NCBI RefSeq assembly: GCF_040718835.1
Contig: NZ_JBFEFG010000280.1
Span: 620,001-684,000, forward strand
Reading direction: 5' to 3'
Source of the DNA: Bremerella sp. JC817
GTDB taxonomy: Bacteria > Planctomycetota > Planctomycetia > Pirellulales > Pirellulaceae
DNA: 64,000 nucleotides
Shown: positions 1 to 7,997 of the stretch, in pieces
How positions within the stretch are numbered: the first letter of the stretch is position 1
How the letters are laid out: every line of letters starts with the position of its first letter
Notes under the pieces: model-generated
What the model saw: the letters and a program-made list of their open reading frames with translations, nothing else
Database searches by the model: none
Told to the model about the DNA's origin: nothing
Program-made: the position numbers and the translations under genes

Positions 1-924
1 GCTCCGCACTTGTGGTGGATGGTCGAGAACGACTTCATCACGCTGAAATACATCAAAGATCGCACCCAGGCCAAGCCAAGTGACTGGAATCACCTGGTGA
101 TGCCGGCCAAGTTCCTGGGAGAACAACTTGGTGCGATCACAGGAATCTTGATCGGTTCGATGGCCATACTGGGCGTTTTCTGGCGATGGCGAACCGACCT
201 GAGTCCCGAAGATCGTCTCGCACGTGATTACCTGGCCGCGGTTGTATTGGGTCCGCTGCTGATCGCTGTCACCGCTTCGGCAATGACGGGCGGGATGATT
301 CGCAGCATGCTTGGGGCTCCGATCTGGATTTTCCTGCCAGCCCTCTTGGTCATGTGCTTTGAACGCCGCCGCGAAGATCCTGTCATGTGTGGCCGCTTGA
401 CGGTCGCTTGTGCCAGTTTCAGCCTTGTATTGGCGTTGGCTCTGGGCGTGCGGAACGAGTTTGGAACCGTCCTGCGCGGCAAGTACCTGCGGGTCGACTA
501 CCCTGGTCAGAAGATTGCCGCGGAGGTCGAAGGCCGCTGGCACCAATTCTCGGAAGAAGAAATCCCGACGATCGCGGGTGCCTGGTGGCCGGCCGGTAAT
601 GCGTCGGTGTACTCCGATCATCCGATTACGGTCTATCCCGAATGCGATCCAAAGTTCGCTCCCTGGATCGATGAAGACCTGTTCGTCGAACAGGGCGGAG
701 TGATCCTCTGGGACGACGATACGCCTCGCGAACAGATCGCCGACTGGCTGGAGCGGTTCCCGGTGGCCATCGTTCAGGCACCGATCGAAATCGAACACAC
801 CAAAGCACCTGATTCGCAGCCGCTGCAGATCGGCATCGCAGTGATTCCGCCTGGAAGCTATCTGCCAAAGCCAATCCCACAGATTGCCGACCGACAGCCG
901 GAGGCTGGCAAGCAATCGCGATAA
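1..924 (+). CDS. GT39-type membrane glycosyltransferase, C-terminal part (cut by window edge)
   Basis: The frame is open from base 1 (reads APHLWW...), so the start lies upstream of the window and only about the last 308 codons are present. The opening PHLWWMVENDF resembles the conserved loop of ArnT/PMT-like family 39 glycosyltransferases, which move sugars from polyprenyl-phosphate carriers outside the membrane. At least three hydrophobic segments follow (roughly residues 35-55, 75-95 and 100-120 of the visible part), then a short helix near 135-150 and a soluble, acidic, Pro-rich C-terminal domain of about 160 residues. The family call rests on the short loop motif and the topology; the catalytic N-terminus cannot be seen. 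Confidence 0.55.
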   Translation, partial: APHLWWMVENDFITLKYIKDRTQAKPSDWNHLVMPAKFLGEQLGAITGILIGSMAILGVFWRWRTDLSPEDRLARDYLAAVVLGPLLIAVTASAMTGGMIRSMLGAPIWIFLPALLVMCFERRREDPVMCGRLTVACASFSLVLALALGVRNEFGTVLRGKYLRVDYPGQKIAAEVEGRWHQFSEEEIPTIAGAWWPAGNASVYSDHPITVYPECDPKFAPWIDEDLFVEQGGVILWDDDTPREQIADWLERFPVAIVQAPIEIEHTKAPDSQPLQIGIAVIPPGSYLPKPIPQIADRQPEAGKQSR

Positions 925-1202
925 GGCGAGCCCTCTCGATCTGCTCGCCCCAGATACGCTCTTTCCGTTGTATTGAAGATCAGTCACCACTAGTTCAGCC
1001 GTAGTGGGTTCGATTTCTCCAATTCACCCCCTTTTCGGCGAATTTCTGTTGACCTACGCGGGGAGAACGCCGAAACTTCTATCTAATCAAACTTCCTTCT
1101 TTTTTCTATTCTTTTTTCTTCCACTCAGCCTTCGGCAGCTCCTCGGCTCGATTACCCATGCCAAAATCCCCTTTAAGGCTGTGGTGAAAGGGAGTGATTT
1201 CC
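925..1202. other. Intergenic gap without a recognisable gene
   Basis: This is 278 bases between the glycosyltransferase-like gene and the DUF1559 gene. It holds a pyrimidine-rich tract near 1085-1130 and, at its right end, the AAGGGAG Shine-Dalgarno sequence (about 1188-1194) of the next gene. The open frames here have no coding character. Confidence 0.5.
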
Positions 1203-2222
1203 ATGCTTGCTGTCTGGTCACGGTTGGCGGCCCGAAAAGCTCGTCGGCGGTCGTCATGCGCTGGATTTACGTTGGTGGAACTATTGGTGGTGATCGCCAT
1301 CATCGGTGTCTTGATCGCACTGCTATTGCCGGCGGTTCAACAAGCACGCGAAGCGGCTCGAAGAATGAGTTGCTCGAACAAGATGAAGCAGATCGGGATC
1401 GCCCTGCACAACTATCACGATACCCATGGTCGCTTTCCGCCGGGGGCCATCAGTGGCCATCAAACGTGCGTGAACGGAACAACGCCGCTGGGAGGCAACT
1501 CCAGCGAATGCACCCAAACCGGAGCTCCCTGGACCGTCCTGATTTTGCCGTTCGCCGAACAAAGCTCGCTGCACGATCAGTTCGACTTCAAGCGAATCTT
1601 CTCGCCGTTCAGCTCGAGTTGCAGCTCGCCGAACAAGGCGTTCCAGTTCGAGCCCTTGGAGATGTATAAGTGCCCGTCCGATCCGAACTCTGGCGGCGAT
1701 GCACCGACACTCAATTACATGGCCTGCCAAGGGGGCGGTAACCCAGGTACGGTCGATGCCGAGCTGCATGTCGCTTGTGCCGGGACCAGCAGTCCCACGC
1801 GGTACTTCTTCACCAACGGGATGTTCTATAACAACGCGAAGATCGGCTTCCGCGACGTGGTTGATGGCACGACGAACACCTTCATGGTTGGTGAGTCGAT
1901 GTATCACTTCCTGCTTGGTTCGCATCCGTCGATTGCGACCCGCGAGACCAGTTGGGCCTCGGGGCAGCTGGTGAACTCGGTCTATGCCACACCGATCACG
2001 ATGACCGCGGCCGCCAACCCGATCAACAGTGCCGAGCCCCTCTCGAACGTCCATCAACTGGCCGAGATGACCTCGACCTTCGGAAGTCGCCATCCTGGCG
2101 GATGCCTCTTCACGCTGGGTGATGCTTCGGTTCGCTTCATGAGCGAAAACATGGACCTGGCAACGTATCGCTCGCTGGGACGCCGGGCCGATGGTGGTCC
2201 ATTGGGAGGTATCTCGCCGTGA
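1203..2222 (+). CDS. DUF1559 pseudopilin-like protein
   Basis: About 339 residues. The N-terminus carries a type IV prepilin-like signal (GFTLVELLVVIAIIGVLIALL) followed by LPAVQQAREAARRMSCSNKMKQIGIALHNYHD, the standard opening of the large planctomycete DUF1559 family. The C-terminus has the usual HPGG...LGDASVRF motif. Such proteins are thought to be processed and displayed like pseudopilins; their function is unknown. The start at 1203 is chosen over an in-frame GTG at 1194 because AAGGGAG lies about 8-9 bases upstream of the ATG. The stop overlaps the start of the next lipoprotein gene (GTGA), so the two are probably translationally coupled, a common DUF1559/lipoprotein pairing in these bacteria. 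Confidence 0.92.
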   Translation: MLAVWSRLAARKARRRSSCAGFTLVELLVVIAIIGVLIALLLPAVQQAREAARRMSCSNKMKQIGIALHNYHDTHGRFPPGAISGHQTCVNGTTPLGGNSSECTQTGAPWTVLILPFAEQSSLHDQFDFKRIFSPFSSSCSSPNKAFQFEPLEMYKCPSDPNSGGDAPTLNYMACQGGGNPGTVDAELHVACAGTSSPTRYFFTNGMFYNNAKIGFRDVVDGTTNTFMVGESMYHFLLGSHPSIATRETSWASGQLVNSVYATPITMTAAANPINSAEPLSNVHQLAEMTSTFGSRHPGGCLFTLGDASVRFMSENMDLATYRSLGRRADGGPLGGISP

Positions 2223-2665
2223 GCAATTGGTTTTACTCGATCATGCCCAGGCAGGAGAATCTGCGGCCAATCGTGGCGGCGACGCTGGCCATGCTCGCCA
2301 CCATTGGCTGCAGTTCGCGTGACGATGGTCCCCAGCGTTATCGGATCTCTGGCGATGTGATGTACGACGGGAAACCGTTGCCGGCGGGCAAGATCTTCTT
2401 CTCTCCGGATACCGAAGCAGGCAACAGCGGACCAGGCGGTTACGCCGACATCGTCGACGGGCATTACGACACCAATAGCGGTCGTGCGAAGGGAGTGGTC
2501 CCTGGAGCCCAAGACGTTCGGGTCGAAGGCTTCGATGGCCAGCCATCCTTGAAGAACGACTTTCATCCGAAGGGAAACATGCTGTTTCCAGTCTTCACCG
2601 ATCATATCGAAGTGCCGGAGAGTGCCTCCGAGCATCACTTCGATATTCCGTTGAATCCGAAGTAA
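2219..2665 (+). CDS. Small planctomycete lipoprotein with Ig-like/regulatory fold
   Basis: 148 residues with a GTG start inside the stop of the DUF1559 gene. The N-terminal hydrophobic stretch ends in a lipobox (MLATIGC, Cys near residue 31). The mature part contains SGDVMYDGKPLPAGKIFF, typical of small transthyretin/carboxypeptidase-regulatory-like lipoproteins that accompany DUF1559 genes. No catalytic motif is visible. It is probably anchored in a membrane and made with the upstream pseudopilin-like protein. Confidence 0.8.
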   Translation: MSNWFYSIMPRQENLRPIVAATLAMLATIGCSSRDDGPQRYRISGDVMYDGKPLPAGKIFFSPDTEAGNSGPGGYADIVDGHYDTNSGRAKGVVPGAQDVRVEGFDGQPSLKNDFHPKGNMLFPVFTDHIEVPESASEHHFDIPLNPK

Positions 2666-2683
2666 CCCAACGGTGCCGCCAGC

Positions 2684-3397
2684 TTACTGCGGCATCTCGT
2701 GGATCGTGTCAGAGTGGCTCAAAGCCGAGAAACGCTTATGCCACTCTTCGACCTCGGTATGCACCTGACGCATGGCCGCCATCGGGCTTTCGCCGGTGGC
2801 TTCAAACCGCTGCGAGTATTCCGACTGGCCAATGTTAATGGCGACGGTGCAGTGGAAACGATAGACGCGAGGCGAGTTGCCCCACGATTCCAGACGGTAA
2901 TACGTCGCACCCAGGCGATCGAGTTCGGTTTGCAGGTCTTGCGTACCGCGCGAGACCAGGCCAAAGTCGTCTCCTGCAGGGGGAGTCAAACGGTCGCTCG
3001 GGAGCGGAAGGTCGGAAGACATCTCGCTGGCAGGAGAGGGGAACGCGAGCCGCTCTTGGCGTTGGCCAACGACTTCCGAAGCAACTTCGTAACTGGCTGG
3101 CTTGAACTCAGGCTCGCGCGACATCGGAGGCCGATCGAAACTCGACATCTGCCCGACCGGGGTCGCCGGTGGTAAAGCAGGTTCCGGGGCGTGAGTCGTC
3201 GGGACCATCGGAAAGCCACCCAGCTCGGTCGTTGGGTTGATCATCGGCAAAGAAGACGATTCCGGAGCTGGTTCCTTCTCAGGCCAGATTCCCTTCAAAG
3301 CTCCCTGAACACCTTCCGGCATGATCGCGACGGCTGGCAGTCCCACCAAAAAGACGAGAACAATCAGGGAACGAATCGTTGTAAATTCCGAGTTCAC
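2684..3397 (-). CDS. Membrane-anchored hypothetical protein
   Basis: About 237 residues from the GTG at 3397, which has a GAAAGAAG sequence just upstream; another GTG at 3403 and an ATG at 3511 are alternatives. One N-terminal transmembrane segment (SLIVLVFLVGLPAVAIM) is followed by a Pro/Glu-rich low-complexity stretch and a C-terminal domain of about 80 residues (LQTELDRLGATYYRLESWG ... VHTEVEEWHKRF). I do not recognise the family. It is convergent with the upstream lipoprotein gene, with only 18 bases between them. Confidence 0.6.
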   Translation of the reverse strand: MNSEFTTIRSLIVLVFLVGLPAVAIMPEGVQGALKGIWPEKEPAPESSSLPMINPTTELGGFPMVPTTHAPEPALPPATPVGQMSSFDRPPMSREPEFKPASYEVASEVVGQRQERLAFPSPASEMSSDLPLPSDRLTPPAGDDFGLVSRGTQDLQTELDRLGATYYRLESWGNSPRVYRFHCTVAINIGQSEYSQRFEATGESPMAAMRQVHTEVEEWHKRFSALSHSDTIHEMPQ

Positions 3398-3519
3398 AAG
3401 CACTTCTTTCGCGTAGGTCCATCTACTGAAGTTCCCTATAGTAAAGCACTTGCAGGGCCAAGCAAATAGGGATTTACCGTAGCCTCCCCCATTCCTTGGG
3501 GAAGCTATCATCAGCGCAT

Positions 3520-3554
3520 GAAAAAACCGGCTACCTGAAGTTCAGGCAGCCGGT
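3520..3554 (-). terminator. Rho-independent terminator for the EF-hand gene
   Basis: ACCGGCT-a-CCTGAA / TTCAGG-c-AGCCGGT forms a long stem. On the minus strand it is followed by a run of six to seven T (the A-run at 3520-3526), directly downstream of the minus-strand gene ending at 3619. Confidence 0.85.
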
Positions 3555-3618
3555 CTTCCGGAACAGACTTGGGCGAATCGCGTATTCAGGCAAAGCTCAT
3601 CGATTCGCCAGGGACAAA

Positions 3619-4539
3619 CTAGGCATCGTCCTTTTCTTCGTCGTCGCGTTCGCGGCGGTCGCCATCGCGAGGACCGCGTGGGCCACGTTCGCCATCACGA
3701 GGGCCGCGGAATTCTGGACGGTCGCCGTCGCGTGGACCACGGAACTGTGGGCGACCTTCGGGTCGGTCACCGTCACGAGGACCGCGAGCACCTTCAGGTC
3801 GATCGCCTTCGCCACGTGGACCCTGGAAGTCAGGACGGTTGCGGGCCATGTCCTTCAGCTTGTCGCGTTGTTCTTCGGTCAGGATCGACTGGAACTTCTT
3901 CTGCATCTCTTCCTGTAGAGCACGCAGTTCGCGTTTCTGTTCGTCGCTCAGGTCGAGGCGGTCCATCACGAAACCAGGCAGCATGCCAGGGCCCATGGAA
4001 GCACCATCGAAACCACCGCGGCCCGGACCACCGGGACCGGGACGGCCGCCTTCGCGAGGACCGCGAGCACCTTCAGGTCGGTCGCCTTCCGGACGATCCC
4101 CATCGCGAGGTCCGCGGGGACCACGTTCGCCGTCACGCTGTGGACCAGGACGGTCCCCTTCGCCACGACGCATCTGGGGACGATCCCCTTCGCCGCGTGG
4201 AGGACCTTGGCGATCGCCAGGACCACGCTCGAACATCTTGGTCAGTTCTTCCTTGGTAACGGCACCATCTTTATCGGCGTCGGCACGTTCGATCATGCCG
4301 GCAGCGCGGCTTTCGCCTGCTTCTTCTTTGGTGACCTTACCGTCGCCATCTTTGTCCAAGCCCATGATCCGTTCGATCATCACTTCTGGGTTGAACTGAC
4401 GTTCGCCGCCGCCACGTTGTCCTTCGCGAGGACCACGGGGACCACCACCTTCACGCCCTTGAGCGTCGGCGGTGGAGAACGCTGCGCCGACCATGGTCAG
4501 CGAAAGCACAACTAAGGAGTGTTTCCAAATCTTCTTCAT
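3619..4539 (-). CDS. Secreted EF-hand protein with Arg/Gly/Pro/Asp repeats
   Basis: 306 residues from the MKKIWKHS start; an ATG seven codons upstream is an alternative. The protein has a signal peptide ending near ...TADAQ and two EF-hand calcium loops (DKDGDGKVTKEE and DADKDGAVTKEE). A long low-complexity region rich in GDRPEGARGPRDGD-type repeats surrounds a helical segment, LDLSDEQKRELRALQEEM...LTEEQRDKL, that resembles Spy/CpxP LTxxQ motifs. EF-hands followed by such a helix are common in planctomycete exported proteins; the role is unknown, perhaps calcium-dependent envelope structure or chaperoning. It lies 80 bases downstream of the dioxygenase-like gene on the same strand. Confidence 0.8.
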   Translation of the reverse strand: MKKIWKHSLVVLSLTMVGAAFSTADAQGREGGGPRGPREGQRGGGERQFNPEVMIERIMGLDKDGDGKVTKEEAGESRAAGMIERADADKDGAVTKEELTKMFERGPGDRQGPPRGEGDRPQMRRGEGDRPGPQRDGERGPRGPRDGDRPEGDRPEGARGPREGGRPGPGGPGRGGFDGASMGPGMLPGFVMDRLDLSDEQKRELRALQEEMQKKFQSILTEEQRDKLKDMARNRPDFQGPRGEGDRPEGARGPRDGDRPEGRPQFRGPRDGDRPEFRGPRDGERGPRGPRDGDRRERDDEEKDDA

Positions 4540-4619
4540 AGTTCTTTTACTCTTAAGCATTCATGGGGAGATTTATGGGTGAGTGTGCTGCCACACTCGT
4601 GATTGTTTCAACTGCACGA

Positions 4620-5372
4620 TTACGAGCGACGAGGCCCTGGTCCCGGAGGACGACCACCTGGTCCGCGACCGCCTCCCGGAGGAGGACCTGGGCGACGCAT
4701 ATCTCGTTCGTCCGGAGTCGCCCCGAGCACAATGTCGAACGAAGCGGCAAGCTCGTTCATCTTGGAATCGGGTACTGGATTGAAATCGGTGACCAACCGC
4801 TCACGCAGTTTCGGATCTCGCACATGAGAGAACACGCCGTCACGATCGTTGCCGGCAAAACCTCGAATCATCAACTGCGTCGTCAATAACTCGCGATCCC
4901 CTTGCTTCACCTTGATATGAATGTGAGGCGCCGGCCGGCCTGGGTAGGGGACCGGCTTGATCGTGCGGAAGCGATACTCTCCGGTGCTCCCAGTGGTAAA
5001 CCGACCAAAGCCTTGAAAGTTGCGGTCGATTTGATCTTGTTTTTTGTTGCTGTCCGCCGTGTGCAAATAGACAGCGTTGGCATCGCACTGCCAGATTTCG
5101 ATCGTCGCGTCCTTCATCGGCGAACCGCTCTCGGTCAGGATGCGACCGGTCAGGTGTGTGATCTGTCCGACGGCTGGCGTCGTGCTGTCTTTGATGATGA
5201 TCAAGTCGTTGTCTTGATCGAGCGGCATCTTGTTGGGATAGAAGGGACCTTCTGTCAGAGCCGGAGTTGGCTTGAGCAACTCTTCGGCGAACAGCCCTGG
5301 CGTCGTAAAGAACGCCGAGCCCATCAAACCCAGGAAAGCACGTCGGCCGGAACCGAATCGAGACGAGTTCAT
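4620..5372 (-). CDS. Exported intradiol ring-cleavage dioxygenase-like protein
   Basis: 250 residues. The start at 5372 has GAGGAGA just upstream and begins a twin-arginine-like signal (GSGRRAFLGLMGSAFF). The core is a protocatechuate 3,4-dioxygenase/intradiol fold: TEGPFYP, IEIWQCDANAVY, then PYPGRPAPHIHI. The two Tyr and two His expected as non-haem Fe(III) ligands are all present. Relatives cleave catechol-type rings, but exported single-subunit forms in planctomycetes have no proven substrate. The C-terminus is an unusual tail of about 30 residues of Pro, Gly and Arg (from RRPGPPPGGG), similar in composition to the repeats of the neighbouring EF-hand protein. Confidence 0.85.
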   Translation of the reverse strand: MNSSRFGSGRRAFLGLMGSAFFTTPGLFAEELLKPTPALTEGPFYPNKMPLDQDNDLIIIKDSTTPAVGQITHLTGRILTESGSPMKDATIEIWQCDANAVYLHTADSNKKQDQIDRNFQGFGRFTTGSTGEYRFRTIKPVPYPGRPAPHIHIKVKQGDRELLTTQLMIRGFAGNDRDGVFSHVRDPKLRERLVTDFNPVPDSKMNELAASFDIVLGATPDERDMRRPGPPPGGGRGPGGRPPGPGPRRS

Positions 5373-5533
5373 GAAATCTCCTCTGCAGACAACGCGATAG
5401 TCGAAAAGCCAGGGACACGTTGCCATTGTCCCTAATCCATTCAACCACGAAAACGCAAAAGAGTTCCGCTTTCTACTAACGAAACCGTTAAAAGAAAGTG
5501 GTGTGCCCCTCCCTTAAGGTGGATTAAGGCACG

Positions 5534-5566
5534 AAAAAACCCCGGGAAAGGCGACCTTTCCCAGGG
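5534..5566 (-). terminator. Terminator downstream of the TolC-like gene
   Basis: CC(C)GGGAAAGG-cga-CCTTTCCC(A)GGG stem. Read on the minus strand it is followed by TTTTTT (A-run 5534-5539). It lies 56 bases past the stop of the minus-strand gene at 5622. Confidence 0.85.
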
Positions 5567-5621
5567 TAATGGTTTGCAGGCTATCGGTATTCGGCCAGCC
5601 GCCAGGTGCTAGCCGATTGGC

Positions 5622-7169
5622 TTATTGCTGGCCAAATGTCTGGCCTCGCAGGGCATCGCCACCTTGGAAGTCGGTTGGCTGATCCAAGCCGCCGGTCAGC
5701 AGAAGACCATCGATCTGGGCATGAGCTTTGGCCAGATCGCCCAGGGCCGTGATGTAGTTGAGGTTGGTATCGAAGTACGTCCGTCGCACGATCAACACCT
5801 GGATGAATGAGAACTCACCGGCAGTATAAGCCTGTTCGGCGAGGTCGAGCGTTTGCTTCGCCTTCGGCAGAATTTGTTGTTCGTACCGTTTGACGGCGAC
5901 CAGGGCCGAATCGTATTCCTTCGACACGCCCGCCAGGCGAGCCTTCAGCGACATCTCGATCCGCTTCACATCGTGCGTCGCACGGCAGTACTCGCGATAG
6001 GCCGCCGAGATGTTGCCACTGTTATCGTTGAAGACCGGGATCGGGGCACCCACGGAAAGGTTGATCATCCCGCTGCCGGTGCCATTGTCGTGACCTGCTT
6101 GAAGCTGCGCGGTAACGTTCGGAATGGCCTGAACCTCTTGGCGAGACATGTTGGCTCGGGCCTGGTTCACGCGGCTGTAGCTGGCATGCAGTTCGGGACT
6201 GCTACCCAATAGCGTCGAGTAGATGTCGTCCCAATTCATGTTGGCGGAATCAGGGCTCAGCTCGCCATCAAGGCGGGCTCGGTCCATGTCAGGTACACCA
6301 GCCGTTGCGGCCATCTCTTGCCAGGCAGCTTCCCACGAAATGTCGGCTTGCTGACGGAGCACTTCGACTTCGTTGAGTTGGATCTCGGCTTGAAGCTGAT
6401 CAGACTGCGAAGCTTCGCGGGCCTCGAAACGTTTCTTGGCTAGCTCGGCACCTTTGGCAACCACGGTCTGGAAGTCGTCGATCACATCGATTCGGCGCTG
6501 AGCGACCAGGGCATCGACGAACGCCAGGCGAACGTCGGTCATCACCCGGTAACGCTGCGACTCGACATCCCAGCGTTGAGCTTCGGCCGCATGTCCCAGC
6601 ACATTCTGGTTGAGGCCAAGCTTGTGGGCCGTGACGAACTCGCGTTCGACCGAGACCACATGCTGATCGGTATTGGCGTCGGCCAACTGGCTGGCCTGGT
6701 ATCCGACGATCGGGTTCGCCGACAGACCGACCTGGTATTGATAGTCGGATGCTGCAAGCGCCGACGCCGAGCTTTGACGAATGGTGGGATTGTTGGCCAA
6801 GGCCAGGTCTTGCATGTACTGCAGGGTGACGCCTGGTCCGACGGTGGTCGGCACGCGAGGTGGCGTTGGGGCCTGAGCAATGTTAAAGACCGGTCCTTCA
6901 ATCAGTTCGTTCTGCGGCGGCAAGATCGCGGTCGGAATCAGCGTCGTCGATTCGATGACGCTGTGGCGTTGTTCGTGCGAAACCAGTTCCGCTTCAGGAG
7001 CGACTTTGGCGACCTCGGCGGGCAGCTTGGCCGCGGCCGAGACTTCCGGCGGAGCGGCTGGTTCGTGATAGGCTTGGTTCCACGAACCAGGCCCGCTGGT
7101 ACAACCCACGATGCCGGTCAGGCCAAGGGCGATCCACCAATTTCCACGATTCGTTTTCCAGTCCACCAT
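5622..7169 (-). CDS. TolC-family outer-membrane channel lipoprotein
   Basis: 515 residues from ATG at 7169; an ATG 20 codons upstream is less likely. A lipobox (LTGIVGC) predicts lipid attachment. A Pro/Ala-rich spacer of about 90 residues is followed by two long helical repeats of the outer-membrane efflux protein type (LALANNPTIRQSSA; SPELHASYSRVNQARANMS; LDLAEQAYTAGEFSFIQVL...DLAKAHAQIDGLL). This is the TolC fold that forms the exit duct of tripartite efflux or type I secretion systems. No inner-membrane pump or adaptor gene is adjacent, so the partner must be encoded elsewhere. Confidence 0.88.
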   Translation of the reverse strand: MVDWKTNRGNWWIALGLTGIVGCTSGPGSWNQAYHEPAAPPEVSAAAKLPAEVAKVAPEAELVSHEQRHSVIESTTLIPTAILPPQNELIEGPVFNIAQAPTPPRVPTTVGPGVTLQYMQDLALANNPTIRQSSASALAASDYQYQVGLSANPIVGYQASQLADANTDQHVVSVEREFVTAHKLGLNQNVLGHAAEAQRWDVESQRYRVMTDVRLAFVDALVAQRRIDVIDDFQTVVAKGAELAKKRFEAREASQSDQLQAEIQLNEVEVLRQQADISWEAAWQEMAATAGVPDMDRARLDGELSPDSANMNWDDIYSTLLGSSPELHASYSRVNQARANMSRQEVQAIPNVTAQLQAGHDNGTGSGMINLSVGAPIPVFNDNSGNISAAYREYCRATHDVKRIEMSLKARLAGVSKEYDSALVAVKRYEQQILPKAKQTLDLAEQAYTAGEFSFIQVLIVRRTYFDTNLNYITALGDLAKAHAQIDGLLLTGGLDQPTDFQGGDALRGQTFGQQ

Positions 7170-7371
7170 CGTCGCCCCCAGTGCTGCCAGCAGACGTTGC
7201 AAGCAGTGCCATCGCGAATATCGAAACAATCCACACTGTGGGAATTTTCGGCAGAGCAGACAAACTGCGTTGACGCAAAAGAACTGCGGCTTTCATCTCC
7301 TCAGTCCATGGCTGAGAAGATATAGCGTTTCGGCGGGTCGTTCAGGCGGAAGGCGGGTAACGGGCAGGGAA

Positions 7372-7890
7372 CTAGTGCAAGATGTCGTAGTCGATCTGGA
7401 CCAAACCTTGCTGGAAAGTGCGTGAGTTCGTCAGCTTCAGACGGGTATCGCGTCCCACGTACGAGACGAGCGGCAAGCCTTGTCCCAGGACGATCGGCTG
7501 GATGAAAACCTTCAGTTCGTCAATCACTCCGGCATGCAGGAACGACGCTGCTAGCTGACCGCCACCCACCAGCCAGATATCTTTGCCAGGCTGCTTTTGG
7601 ATCCAGCGAACGAAGTCGGACACCGGCTGACGGACAATCTCGGCATGCTGACATTGCAGCAGCTTACGAGAGAAGACGTAGTTTTGCTTCTCGGCATAAG
7701 GGTAGGGGCCGAAGGTGAGGACCTGTTCGTAGGTGGTCCGACCTTGGATGACGGTGTCGATCGAATTGAGGAACTCCGAGAAACCAAAGTCCTCGTTTCC
7801 TTCGGCCTGGGTTAGCCAATCGATCGCCCCATCGGGCCGAGCGATGTATCCATCCAGGCTGGCCGTGACGAAGTAGATAATCTTTCTCAC
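7372..7890 (-). CDS. Dihydrofolate reductase / RibD C-terminal family protein
   Basis: 172 residues. It opens with RKIIYFVTASLDGYIARPDGAIDWL and continues with VIQGRTTYEQV and IWLVGGGQLAASFLHAGVIDEL, hallmarks of the RibD C-terminal/YyaP-like family of NADPH-dependent reductases. The substrate is not known for these stand-alone cytosolic members; the family lacks strict DHFR residues, so a folate role should not be assumed. Confidence 0.88.
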   Translation of the reverse strand: MRKIIYFVTASLDGYIARPDGAIDWLTQAEGNEDFGFSEFLNSIDTVIQGRTTYEQVLTFGPYPYAEKQNYVFSRKLLQCQHAEIVRQPVSDFVRWIQKQPGKDIWLVGGGQLAASFLHAGVIDELKVFIQPIVLGQGLPLVSYVGRDTRLKLTNSRTFQQGLVQIDYDILH

Positions 7891-7997
7891 AGAATCATTT
7901 CTCCAAACGCTGTTTCTTACAGACGCGGGGAATCGGTGCAGCGAATCCTTGAAGCCTTGGGTACGTCACCAGGAAGAAACGGTTCGAGATGTTCCGA

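Noticed and set aside
1004..1669. Plus-strand frame overlapping the DUF1559 start
   Set aside because: Out of frame with the DUF1559 gene, low-complexity residues, no start context.
3619..4539. Repeats in the EF-hand gene as a CRISPR-like or DNA-level repeat
   Set aside because: The periodicity follows codons of Arg-Gly-Pro-Asp repeats; no spacers or constant repeat length.
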